From: Lanius collurio
Lineage: Eukaryota > Chordata > Aves > Passeriformes > Laniidae
Assembly (NCBI GenBank): GCA_020086605.1
Contig: JACBWW010000007.1
Span: forward strand, 25,159,249 to 25,223,248
Length of the DNA stretch: 64,000 nucleotides
Direction of reading: 5' to 3'
A program made the translations under genes and the position numbers. Shown piece by piece: positions 22,601-35,940 of this stretch (positions are counted from its first letter, which is position 1; the number at the start of each line of letters is the position of its first letter). Under the pieces are notes generated by a model. It saw only the letters and a program-made list of their open reading frames with translations, did no database searches and had not been told where the DNA came from.

Positions 22601-25600
22601 TTAACAGGCTGAGACTTTAAGTGGTAGAGAAGTGAAAAAACAATTTAAGATTCAGAACGGAGATATCTGCAGATATCTACAGTAACAGTCAGGGCTAATA
22701 GAGGGCAGAATCAGACAGGTGAAAGATCTCTGAGGACAACTACAGAAGAAAAAGGAGGGACCACACGGTTTCCAAATCCAAAACCACAGCTTGAACTGTA
22801 AGATCAGCTTTCAGTCAACAGTACATTTGAGGCTGCTTTTTTTTTTACCCCTCTTTTTAAACACAGACTTGAAATTCCTGCCTTCGTCAAGAATTCAGGC
22901 TTGAACATGTTCACTCAAAATTATGACAGCATTGATATGACAAGATGCTGCTGGTAGACACAGACTGGAAAACCCCTTTTAACAGAGTGTCTGTGATTTT
23001 AGCTCCCACTGAAAATAAATGCAATAATTTAGTTTTCACATTTCTTACTTAGATGAATGCCAGCAAGTTTTAATACTAATTTTTGTTAGCTATTCCAGCA
23101 CAAAAATAAAAGGAAGCTCTAGGTGTACTCACAGATAAATCAGTAGCTGTCAATTAGGACAGAATTAATTTTTTCTGAGTTTGCCTCATGGTAAAATTGA
23201 AATACTTTGTCTTCACTGATTTTTTTCCAAAACTATAGAAAAGCACATTATCTACCCTCAAGTAAAAATACACCTTTCTTGGTAAGAAAACATCTCACCT
23301 GGATTTTACAGCGAGTTCTGAAAATTATATATCCCTTCTCATGCCTTTCCAGCCATTATATTGATTCCTACATAAAAATACTGAGTTATTGCAGCTGTCA
23401 CTGTCTTTTGAAGGTTATGCAACTTAAAATAGTTAAACTAACCTTTAGTGTGACCTTTGTAAGCCATCAAAACACTATTTGAAGGAGCTCTGTTTAACCA
23501 TTGATGATTTTTAGGTACATTTGAAGTGATATCTGAAAACTGAAGGCCAGTGTCTCCTTCGGGAAGATTAAATTCCACTTCCCGCACAATATTTCCTAAC
23601 ATTTTTAAACTTGTTTTACTGAAAGTAAATCAGTCATTGAATGAAGAACATTTTCTACTATTTATGAAATGAACAAGCTAGTAAGCAAAAACCACTAGCT
23701 AAAAGCTTCCTCATCCATTTGACCCCCACAAGGGCAGATTCTTTTCTAAGGAATTTAGATATTATATAGTCTCAAAAGCAGCCTGTTGAAACAGCTGTGA
23801 GAGTGACTGCAGATAAAAAGCATGAGGTAACAAACCACACTGTGGTGGGGATAAACTTGCTGTCAAAACGTGAGCCCTCATCGTTTTAACAAGTTCTGAG
23901 GAAAACAAGAAAAAATGAAGTGAGTATCACAGTAGGGCAAGAAGAAGGGAACCCATCTGAAAGGCTGAATATTTTGATCATGTAAACAAATTCACTGCAT
24001 ATTAGATGTCTGGTAGTCATAATACATTCTTGTAAAATGGAAAAAATCCCAGCCAACCACTTTTAGATTTGGTCTTTTGTGCAGTAATTTAACAGGAAGG
24101 GAGTGGTGACCCTTTGCAGAGCAGTGATCTGGAGCAGAGGACCTGAAGGAGGGAGTCTGGCAAGGGCTGCAGGCTGATGTCATCGCTGCCTAACAACACA
24201 TTCCTGGCTTGCCTCGGTATTTCTCACTGAACAGACTATGTTCCAGTGTCAGAATTCCTTGAGTTGTGCAGCAACAAACAAGTATAATTAATTTTCTTAA
24301 ATCACATACTTAACCTTATAGCGTCTAGTTTGCCTTATTCTTGTGCTATTGCTGGTGCAATGCATTTATTCCGCTTCCTATCCATAAGAGTAAATGTAAA
24401 GGAATTTTAAAGAATACTATTAAGCATTTTAAGCCTTGACATACAAACATTTTCAGAGAAGAGGCTGATTATGAGTCATGTTCCATTTTCTCCAGCCCAA
24501 AAGTCCCATGTCTCTTACAGAAAATATCTCAAGGTTAAACCCTACCTGCACAGATCAGGAGAAAATGTCTTAATGAGATAGATATTATAAAGGGAGGAGA
24601 CATTTTTCATCTTTGTTTACATATTGAAATACTTAGACGATAGTGAAAAAATAGAACTCTGAGATTAGTTTAAACACATTTCTTTGTACTCTCCATGCTA
24701 AGCACACTTTGGTGATTATAGACATAAAACAGTCTCCTTGCTCACAATGTCTCACAAAGTTATCTATAGCTTCCAGCAAAGGGTAACCAAAGCCTAAACA
24801 ATGACTTTGATTACTCTTCAATATGAGTAAATTTGGTCATTTTAAAGGACAAGCCCCTTTTGTTTATTACCAACAAAGTAGATGTAAAGAAGCAAGAACA
24901 TAACATTTGATGCAGTAAGACATGATTTCCATTTGGTCTTTGCTCTGTGCAGGTGAGGAGAATTAGGTGCATGAGGACTTGCCAGTTCAAGTATGTCACA
25001 AGGAACAAGATTGCTTCTCCATGCTGTTCCCTTGCATACATTAAGCTTTCCTGCCAGGAAGTGTACAACTCTGGATTTGCTGTCAGGATAGCTCTGGTGG
25101 ACAAACAGAGCTGCATGTGCAAAGCAGCCACGTGAACAAAGTGGCACAATTTTTTGGCTATTTGAGCCCTGTCCTACAGTTCAAACATGGAGACTTGTCT
25201 AAGAAGACTCCACCTCTTTGCTATCCTTTGCTGATTAAAGCCAGTATTTTAATTTGGACTCAAATTTCTATAGAATTTTCTTCACATAAAAACCATCCAC
25301 AGCAATGAGGCAGTTTTCTACTAGGAGAAAGATCAGGAGATTGAGACCCAATATGTACCCACAGCTTGTAACAGCCTTTGTTCCCTTTATTTCATGAAGG
25401 TGTTTGAACTTTTTTTAAAGGACAGACACAGCCTGTGGCATTTAACACCTAGATGGTCAATGACAACAGATAACCAATTCAAAACACAAAGGTATTGTAT
25501 CTGAAAATGTTGGCCTAGTGGCTTGACATGTGGACTTGAATACCTTGGTAAAATAATTTCCCCTTAGTTTATTGCAGGAACTCAGCACTTCTGTACAACA

Positions 25601-25689
25601 AATCATTATGATTATGCAGAAGCTTTAAAACTCTCTAAAATATGCATCACCTCTTTGGGCATCATGCAGGAACTCACACATCTTCCAAT
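16651..25689. other. AT-rich non-coding stretch, no gene recognised
   Basis: It holds no supported gene. Visible local structure is a purine-rich tract at 19002-19086, a T14 run near 22074-22087 and an 18-bp perfect palindrome at 22661-22678. ORFs are short and domain-free. Confidence 0.6.
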
Positions 25690-26010
25690 TTTACATCGTA
25701 TCTACTTATCACCTCTTTTGTGTATTTACCTTATTTATATATTCTACCAACTTATACATAACCTACACAGTTCACTTACTTATACATAACTTACAACTTA
25801 CACATCTTACTCACTATCTTATACTGCTTATACATGTTACTCTACTTATAGACCTTACTCTATTTTTATCTAACACAGTACATACATATTTTACTTACTT
25901 TTACTTATACTTACTTAACACAGCACTTCTACCTAACACAGTACTTACACATTTTACCTTACTTATCCATAATACAGTACATATACATTTTTCAACTACT
26001 GAGCATGAGA
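25690..26010. repeat. Degenerate T/A/C-rich tandem-like repeat
   Basis: Related words recur throughout: 'cttatacata', 'cttacaactta', 'tacttatac', 'taacacagtac', 'ttacacatttta'. G is nearly absent from the + strand for about 300 bases. Spacing is irregular, so this is an eroded minisatellite or part of an unidentified repeat element, not a clean array. Confidence 0.65.
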
Positions 26011-26052
26011 TTACACATTACTTGATTCATCCCTCTACTTTGTCCACGAGCT

Positions 26053-26070
26053 ACACACACACACACACAC
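26053..26070. repeat. (AC)9 dinucleotide microsatellite
   Basis: Nine uninterrupted AC units just downstream of the T/A/C-rich tract. Confidence 0.9.
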
Positions 26071-29000
26071 TTTTCAGATAATAATACGGGTTCCTAATTC
26101 AGTGCAGCACAGCCCTCTTTATCTGTTCCTTGCTGTCTTGGTACTTAGCCTTTCAGCTTCTCCTTCCCCAATTCTTTTACAATTTAGCATACTTTACCTC
26201 TCCTTAATGAATTCTTAAGGGCTCTAAATCCAGGCAAGCAAACTTGAGATGATAACAGCAACAAAACCCATCCACTGATCACCAGCCAAGTTAGTCCAGG
26301 AAATCCAAACAACCAGGCAGCAATGGCCAGAAAGCAGATACAAGCCCATCCCACTTCTCTCTCCTCTCCCTCACTGAGCCTTCTGACTGGGCTTAAAAAC
26401 CGGCCAGGAGCTGATCTGTTACACCTGAAGGTGGAGGGGTGGGTGAAGCTGGTGAGGGTAATTCCAGCCTGGTCTCACTCTGAGGGCTCCAATAGGCATG
26501 GCTGCAGATGGTTTGACTGGGGCACACTGTCATGATCCACAACACCTTACAACAGTAGCTCAAGTGCATTTCTGTTTCTGCAGAACAGCATCTGATATAC
26601 AGAAACCTTAGTGCTCAGGCCTCTGCTAGGAAGGTGAGATTTACTCTTTATACATCAAAGGTGGAGTATCAACAAGCTGTATAGGGCTGAACTATTTAGA
26701 ACAAGTTTATGCTGCCTAAAGAACAATCAAGTTGAGTTTGGTTTCTTATTTTCATTGTTTTTTAAAGAACTAGAGGAAGTGGTGCTCTAAAGGAGCTGGC
26801 TGTCAAGAGTGCCACTGCACAACCACAGCCACCACACTGGCACAGGGAGTGCTGGCTAATTCAGTCCCTAGAGTGAGTTGGGTCAGCCACTGCGAATATC
26901 ACCAAGTTGTTCTGTACCCAGCTGTCACTGTTGGAGCAGCCCACAGGATGCACCTACCCAACCATGAGGGAACTTCCTTTTGTGGCTGAACTGTAAGAGC
27001 AGGGCAAAGGGCAGACAGGTTTGAGCCTACACCTACAGTCATCCTCCTCACCAGAAATGCAGAGCTCTGAAGTCACAGTGGTGATCAAAGTGCTATAACT
27101 GAGCAATCTAAATACGTGTCTATTCCAGAAGACTGAACTTGAAAATGTTTATTCTGACCTTTCTCAAATGCCATTCTTTATCATTGCCATGTAGAATTCC
27201 AAGCAGTTTAACCAGAAAAAGATTTGGAGTGGTGATGGATGTGTTTGGGGATCATGACTGTTTTTCAGTTTTGCAGATGTGTTAAGCACAAGCTGAGCAA
27301 TGTCTTTTAAGGCTCCTAGACCTCTGACCAACTCAGTTGTTTCCCTACACCATGCCATCCTCATCATGTCAAGGAAGTTGCAAGAGGCTTTCTCTTTTAT
27401 TCCGGTCCAGTGGCACACATTTCATCTTGTCACGCAAAGGAAAGCAAGCAAGGCAGTAGAGGAGGAGTGTGAATTTAATCCGCTTGTCTAAGCTCACAGG
27501 TAGGTCAGGAATGTCATGATCACTGGAACTTGACCTGACATGGCACCACAGTGAAGTAATTTAGCAGGTGGTAGAACTGTGGGGATATGAAGCAAACACT
27601 GTATCGGTGATTTCAATTTGTGTCTGCATGTGCAGGTGTCATGGTTAAGCCCTTCCATTTCAGGAGGCACTTCTGATCCTAAGCACTCTTCATTTAGCAA
27701 AGACAATGAGTAGAAAATGTGAAATGCAAGTTAGAAGCTAATTACTGTAACAGCCCTTCTTACAGATAAAATGCCAATGACATTATCTGTCTTCACCAGG
27801 CTAAAAGAACAGACTCAGTTCCAGCCACAAATGCTTTTCCTACCAAACAGCCTTCAGACACATATTTTACCCCACAAAACTGAGAGATAATAGCTGTTTA
27901 CCACTGTTTACAAGTGCAATGTACATCTTCTCCCCATAACTAACTAGCACACAATCACAAGGAGGCCTTTGCTATGCTGGACTCCAGAACTGAGCCTTGT
28001 GGATACCAGCACACTCCAGAGAAAGCTGTGCACTGCCATCCAGGAGTCCATCGGTATGCTCAAATAAGCAGCTCGTGACACAGCCCTTCTAGTCCCTGTC
28101 TGCACGTGTGTTGGGAAAATCTTTTTTATGGAAGACAAATTATGGGTGCCCTTCTCCACATTACAATTGTTTTTCTGAAGCCCTTAAAGGCTTTTACAGC
28201 AGGAAAGAGCTTACTGAACATCTCTTTTTAGTCTCCGCATTCACCTAGGCTGAGGCAAGACACTTCAGTTGCTGGCAGGTATCTCACTATTCAAAATTAC
28301 TTCAAAGGTATCTTCTTCCTTTGACTTAAATCTGAATCCCAGACTTGTTAGGCACTAAACAACCTAGGAGACAATTACAAGCTTCCCAGCTATCTGTCTG
28401 CTATCAAAGGCAGACAGAGGGACAATTACTCTAGAACACTGAGAACAGGATTATTATTTACAGATAGTGTTAAGAGCAGTCTGCCTTGTGAATTCTGTTC
28501 TGATCATGTCTATCAGTAGTTACACTAGCAGAGAAACTCTGGGAATTGTGTGTGTGCCATCTCTTTCAGGCAGTATGTTGTCCTCCTGTTTTGGTACTAT
28601 AATAGAAGGTATACTAAGTTGAAAAAATCCTAGGGAAAAATGTTTATTTTATTGCTCTTTTTCCCTCTTGGAGACCAGAGGGAAAGCCATGACAGTAAGA
28701 AAAAATGCATTGTGATTGTGCCTTGGTAGGTCCTTATTTAGGAAAATGAGTGTGATTCAATACCGCAGTGTACAATGTGCTTCCCATGTAAGAGTCTTGT
28801 TGGCAGCCATTGGCTCCAAAGGAGCACCAGCAATTCTGCTGGCTCAGAGAGGAAGAAAAAGACTAGAGGTTAATGCTAAATAACTACTTTTAAAGGAATA
28901 TGTATTTCTTAAGAAAAAGGAACTAAAGTTGTAAACTACCAGCATAACAAATTGTAGGCATTTTACTGCTGGGTGTTGTGCTAGTTTCATGGCTTATGGC

Positions 29001-32000
29001 CTTGTTGTCTGCATAAATTTATAAGTTTATACAAAAGATCAGAAAAATAAGTTCTTTCTTTTAATATACATCCAGCTACAAAGAAACAACTAATTACTGA
29101 GCAATATGTGAAGCTTAGTAGGAATGGCCTTTCCAGAGAACATGGAGTGAAATCAAGCTTCCTCTATCTGAGACTGACAGTTAAGAGAAAGGTTTTAATC
29201 GAGGTGGTTTCTTGTGTAGGCTTCCTTTTATTTACACACACAAGTCTTGAGGAGCTCACTTTAAAGCATACAAAATGAAAACTTCATCTTTGATCAAGTT
29301 GTTTGTGACTGGTCACCCTCCAAAACCATGTAGCTATTGCCGAACATTTTTATTTGTATTGTACCTAGCCTGTAGCGTGGAGCAAGAGCAAGGAAAATGC
29401 AAGCCAGAGGAAATACTACACGGGGAAGTTCTCCACGTGTATCTTGTTCTTCTGTCTTCATAACATCTGCCAAACAAGCATTTCAGACGAACTTGGAGAA
29501 ATGGAAAGGGGGTTTATTCTCTTGTGAATAAAAAAAAAGTATTTTTACTAAACATCACACAGCTATCACTCAAACTTCTACAGACAGATAATAATGTATG
29601 TGATATTTTAGGAGCCAGCATTTAAAAAAATCTCCCACTCTTTTTTTTTTTTTTTTGTAATATCTTTTTGAAGTGAAAATTGTGTTTTGCCAAACCCTGA
29701 CTTCTGTCTGCAAAGTTCCTGATTTTATCATTGTTCTCCATGCATCTATCAAGGCTAGAAATATTAGTTTATTTTTTTCACATCCTCTATTTTTTTTATT
29801 CTATTCACCAGCACGAATTTGCATTTGCACCAGAACAACTCAAATCCAAGTTTTTCCTTTTCCAATCTAATAAAGAGAGCAAAAAAATAAGTAAAGAAAA
29901 AATTTTTCAGTTTATTGATCAATGACTGATGATAGAACATTCTGTGTACACTCTCAGGATAAATTGATGAGCCACAGGAAAATGTGGGTTAAACTAAGCT
30001 ATTTAGTAATCAATGGAATGCCCAGCTGTGCTGTGCAGTGGTTACAGACCAAGAGTAGTCATATTTTAAAGGAAATTTGCCAAGTCAAATCAATCAAGTT
30101 TTGTTCTCTGAAGCTGCAAGTTTCATTAAAAATGCAAATATGAAGATTTCATACTCTTAGGTAACAGCATGTGATTTCGTATTCAACTTGCACCATTCTA
30201 TATTAACTGTAGAAAAAATGCAATCTTCTAGCAATCACTGGAGGATTTGTTAGGTTAAATAAGGAATGGTTGATTCACAGGTCTTTAAAAAACAGTGGGG
30301 AAGGTGCAGAATCATAATTTTCATTAATCATTTGAAAATAAGTTCAGAATTGCTGATAATATATGCAGGTATTAAAAAGGTTAGAAGAGCAGTCAGAGCA
30401 ATTTGTCTGCCCTGTACACCATGCACAGTCGAGCAAAATGTGTTTTCAAAACAGAAGCTTGGGCAACTGGGACTGGGAAGAAAGAATGGAGATCAGCCCT
30501 TCACAATGGGGAACTGCCTTGGGGCTCCACAAGACAGCTAATTGAGCAGAACACATCATATTTAAAAGCATAAAAGAGTTTTGGATGAAGAAACAGAAAT
30601 AATACTGAGTGGCAAAGGGATGGCACTTTCTCTGCATATAGCACCCATAAGCTCACTGCTAGAACACAGTGTTCTTTGGAGAGATCCAGCTTCAAAAAAG
30701 GAGGCTGGAAATCTGCAAAGAGCTTAGGGATGGATGGTTAAAGCAGGAAAATACAGCTGTTTGCTGGAGACTGAAAAACCTCATCTGTTTATGTTTATTC
30801 AAGAGGTTAAGAAATTACTTGATTACAGCCTACATACATTTACAGTGAGGGAGGGTTTGAACAAAAATAATGCCTAATGAGACACAGTACTTGGAAGATG
30901 AAATGCAACAAAGTCAGCCTTGGACTCTAAAGTTCAGTGATGATCACAAACCAGCAGCTAATAGATGTGTAACAGATTTACCATCTGTTAAAGTTTTGGG
31001 GGCAAAAGTGAATGGGGATCCAGTTTTCCTTGCCTATCCCCCTTTGGAGCATGGCATTGCAGAAACACAAGAGAATAAGCCCAGAAAAGGGTTTCTGCTT
31101 GTCCACACCACCAAATGCTAATTCCCTCCCTGGCCCTCCTTTAGGCCACTGTAAGAAGCTCTCCCTGAATGTTACACACACGTGGCCAGTTCAGACACAT
31201 TCCAGTGCTCTGCAATATCCTCAGGAGATGGGAGGTTGCAAATTTCCCATAGCTGAGGAACTATTACAAAGAACAAATAAATCTATCCTTGTGAGCCTAG
31301 TTTCCCTTATCTTTGCTCATAATAACACTTGCCCACTATTTTATACTACTGTACCTTTCACAGTTTCAGCTTATTGCATGTCATAAAGGCAACTCTGGCC
31401 ACCTCCTTGCAGTCATTCAGACACAACAAATTTAGAACTGTCAAAAATGTTAAGTGAAAATACCACTGCAGCAAGGAACCTGATGCTATAATATACATAT
31501 ATAATACAGAAAGTAAATAGTAATATGTTCTCATAGTATAGTATTATATATCCATATCTATCATAGTTCCATATCCATTTTATATATTTATATTTTTATT
31601 TGTATGATGCTATATATGTAAAATATACATTTGTAGTATAATGTGTTAAACAAAACCTGCCAAAACCTCTTTTTCTCTTGCAGGAAACAGGGCTCATCTT
31701 GTTTTCACAAGATATCAAGTGTGCATTTTTTTTAATACTAAAAAATATATTAATGATCCTAGAATCAGCCAAAGCTCCTAAAAGTAAAAGTATATCTTCA
31801 TATCCTCACAAGGCTGGTAAAAGAACTTTTCTCTGAAAAATGCAAACACAAAGGAAATATATGGAGATACTTGTAAATTGTCTAAATCACAAGCAAGCAA
31901 TTTTTACACACTTACTTTTTAGTCCATTCCCAGGTGCATTCCCGTGAGCTCCCTGATCACCAGTCACACACCCTGACCTCTACACGTTGCCCTGTACCAT

Positions 32001-35000
32001 CATGAACATTTCTGCCCAAATCATCTTGATCTTAGATGGCCATTTCTCCCAAAATCACTGACATGACAGAGTGTGAGAATTGAAACTCACACAGCCCTGC
32101 ATCTTCCAGCTGACACACACTGTCCTATAACTGCTTCCTCCAGGAGACAATACCCTATCTCCTGAGTCCATACATTTAGAGATGTAATTGGTGCATTGTC
32201 ACCATCATGGGGCAGGGAGTATCAGAATTTGTGTCATTAGTTGCTTAAAGCAACAGGCAGGACCACAATTCATTACATGGCAGGGATAGAAAAAGTCACC
32301 ACAAAATACGTTAGTTACCAGAGATGGCTGAGTGTCAGAGATGGTTGGAGTATTTTATTCTGTTTGTTATGGCAGATACAGAGCGTGACAGAGAAATGTC
32401 TTGAACATCTCACCATGAGTGGCTTCTGTTCAAAGCACTGTAGAGTGCTGTATCATGCAACTACATTTCTAGCCAAATAGTCATAACAGGTTTGCTAGTA
32501 TCAACAAAGCTCAAATTCATAGGCATAGAGATGTAAAAATCCCAAAAGAGGAAATATATTCCCAGTATGGAAATAATGATTGACACAGCTGGCATCTTTA
32601 AATTTGTAATACCTACTGCTTTACAGGAAAGTCTCTTCTGAGTGGGGAGTACTCCATCCAGTAGTGATGCCTGAAGTTCAGGATTAGTTCTGCAGCTCAT
32701 GAAACAATTTAGGAAAGTTGGTTTCCTATGAAATTGTATTCTTAGTTTATTTTTTTTCTCTTCTACTTCTGCAGGAGGAATTTTTGCCCCCAATGTGTTT
32801 GCTGCTGTCTTCCCACCAGGGCCCTGCTTCGGCAGAGCTGGCTCGGCAGCCCATGGGCACAGGCTGGCCAGCTGGCTGAGCTCTACCTGCTTTTCCTTTC
32901 TCAGTAGCACAGATGTGTATCACCTCCTCACAGTGTTTTCATAAACTCTAAATGCACAGACTGCAATGACTCTGAGACTGTCACTCCTCTGACAGTTTGG
33001 ACTTAAAGAGGCCAAGGATTTAGTGAGGTACGAGGAAGAGTGGGAAGGTGTTAGACAGACACTGTGCTCATGTAAGTTGCATTTCCTTCAGAAACCATTT
33101 AGTAATTTCATGAGAGTGCTATGAAAGGCATAGAAAATATTTCTCAGCCTCACCAAGACACCTACAGAGCTTGTTCTGCTCAAGTCACCAAAATGAAGAC
33201 TGTGAGGTAACATGGTTATAGGTGAATAAATGCTCTCCCAAGAGGAAAATAAAGATTTTTTTTTTTAATGTAGTAGAATAAACTGTAAAGAGAATCAACC
33301 ATTTCAATACATAAAGACAGATAAATCTGAAAAAACCCAAGTACATTAGCAAAGAATGGATTAATTTCTGGCATGTGTGTACAAGTTTTGGTTTTAGCAT
33401 CCCTCAGTGTACTCATATGAGGGACTGGTGACTTTACCACAGGACATAACTTGGTCAGAGAGAGAGCACCAGGCTCGACGTAAAGACTGTCTAAGTAAGA
33501 AATGAGAGTCCAAATAACTGAAAATGACATTTTGGATGATCTTATGGACTTTTTTTACTTTAAAAGTCATTGAGTAAAAAATTAAATTCCAAGTTAAAGT
33601 TGTTTGACATCAAAATATATAATGAAAGATACAAAATGCAATTATGAGTACAAGGATTAGTTGTACACTACATTACTGAATTACAATAGCATGCCTTCCT
33701 CCCTTCCTTCTTGCTGAAGTATTACTTACAAAGGTTCATAACGTGACTAATATATTAAAAGCTTAAAGTTTCGGCCACATGAGCCAAAGAAAGGTTAGTG
33801 TGAATGTTGTAACAATGTCCATATTAGAACATAAATTTTCTGTTTTAACAAATCATGATGCTGCAGCTCACAACAGCAATAAAACTGCAGTGCTTATAAA
33901 TCACTCCATAAAATAGAGTGATTTTATTTTTTTTCATGATAGCAAGGCTAGGAATATTTCAGTCCCAAATGACTAAAACAATTCTTTGTTTAAATAGGAA
34001 GGAAGCTTGGAAAAAAAAAATCAAGGAAAGCTGGATATGCTGTGCTTAGAAGGAGAGCCTTATAAGTCACTAATGACAATGTGTTATTTTGAATGAGGGG
34101 AGGAAAGGGAAAACAGTGACATAGCAAAGAGATGTTTTAACAATAACACTTTGGAAGTCTCATGAATAGAATCCTGACCTTTACTGCAAAACACTGAGGC
34201 ACAAGGCTCCTACAGAGGTCTGCATTCATTTCACAAAAATAAATAGTATCAAAGCATTGTTTTAACCAGTCGGAGAAAACACATACACGAGGATTTGTGC
34301 TTTAGTGTTGTACTTCAGGCAAACATGACCAAACCCAAGAACAGAAAGGAGGGAAGCATAATGGAGGGAGTTTCATTCAGACCCCCCAATGCTACTTACT
34401 TCTATTAATAGGTTTTCCATGTTTTTTGAGTGGTGATGGAAAGAGTTTTAGTTAATACTGAATGTTTTATTTAGTTTTAGTTTTCTGAATGTGGCTTTTG
34501 TGCAGTAGATTTCTCACAGTAAGTCTATCGTACCTTGACATGGCACACAGTGTCTGTCTAGTGTGTGCTACACTAGATAAGGTGGGGAGCTGCACAGCAT
34601 AGAGCTGAATGGTACTTGCAGAAATAATGAGCTCCATCTCCATATGTATGTCAACACCTCAGTCATCAGTACACTATTGCCACTGACCTGTCTAGATAAG
34701 TGTCAGGTAGATAGACAAGCTTCCCCTGCTGCTGTTTATATGCAGGCAGTATTAAACTGTGTAGTCTCAGGGACACTACAAAAATGCAAACCTTAGGCCA
34801 GACCAACATGTTACAAACAGTAGCTATACCACTTGTATGCAAGTAGGCTCCTTGGCTGAAGTGCTACCATCTTCCAGGAACTACAGGGCCACACTGCTGT
34901 AAAAAGGGGACAAAATGTGAAACAGGAATAATTTGCACTGAACTCATAGCTGGTGTTCACTCACAGCTGGTAGCCCACAACACACACTCTGCTATTGGTT

Positions 35001-35820
35001 GTACGGTCTCCAGCCTTTAGCAAAGATCTGACTTTTCAAGGTGTGAGAAGACAAAGCAAGAGGTGATATTTTTAATTAGCAATACAGTCATAGTCTACAC
35101 ATTCAGTGCTACAGTGCCCTTTAAAACAAACAAGGGGCCGTAGGGGAAGAGTTTGTGGAAAGCAGTGCCTTTGTTTTAACCACAGCTCAGAGGCAGTGCT
35201 TTCAAGCAGCAAAGCAACAGCATCCCTGCACATGGCACAGAAAGCTCATTGTAATGAGAGCACGAGTGACTCAGGGCACTGGAATGGGATATGGCACCTT
35301 TAACCTCCAGGTCACTGGTTTCCACCCATTTGCAGCTAGCTGGGACTAGAAGTTATTGCCATCAGAGGGGTGCCCAGTGAAATGAGGCAGTTGTCTCTGT
35401 GCAGCCTGGAAGGGACAGCTGCCTAGACCCCCCACACCAGCCCCACAGTTATTACCCTGGGATAACACATACTGTTCTCCAGGCTCCAGCCATGGCTATC
35501 CAATAATCACCCAAATGGCCTGAAGCTCTGAGGGCCACCAGGCATACACTGCTGCCTTCTGTTTCACACAATAACAGGCATGTTCACCCCACTGAGAAAA
35601 AGACAAAGACCATCTCATGTCCCCTTTGTTCCTCACTTCTCTTTCCTTAGAAAGATCTGCAAGAAATGTTGTCTACACTTCTCTGTAGTTTTTCTACTTT
35701 CGCCAAGCCTAAGCATTGAAAAGTGATTAGCCATGCCACAAAAATCACGAGCATTAAAAAGTATATTCTATTTTCTATTGTTCAGTTCTCTTTTGATTTT
35801 TGCATTTGGTTCGTATTTTC
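26071..35820. other. AT-rich non-coding stretch, no gene recognised
   Basis: It contains a T16 run (29641-29656) and an AT-rich low-complexity zone (about 31480-31640). A slightly GC-richer block at 26230-26530 may be an unidentified LTR fragment. No protein family is recognised in any ORF. Confidence 0.6.
31480..31640. repeat. TA-rich low-complexity region
   Basis: Irregular TATA/ATAT words ('tatatatccatatct', 'tatatatttatattttta', 'gctatatatgtaaaatata') with almost no G or C. Confidence 0.7.
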
Positions 35821-35827
35821 AACCTTC

Positions 35828-35940
<113 letters not shown>

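Noticed and set aside
23207..23482. ORF plus ATCCAG/GTGAGA minus-strand donor near 23300
   Set aside because: The paired acceptor would leave only a 19-nt exon, and isolated donor matches are frequent in 64 kb.
32461..32910. 149-codon minus-strand ORF
   Set aside because: No recognised domain, poor composition consistency, and no flanking exon evidence.
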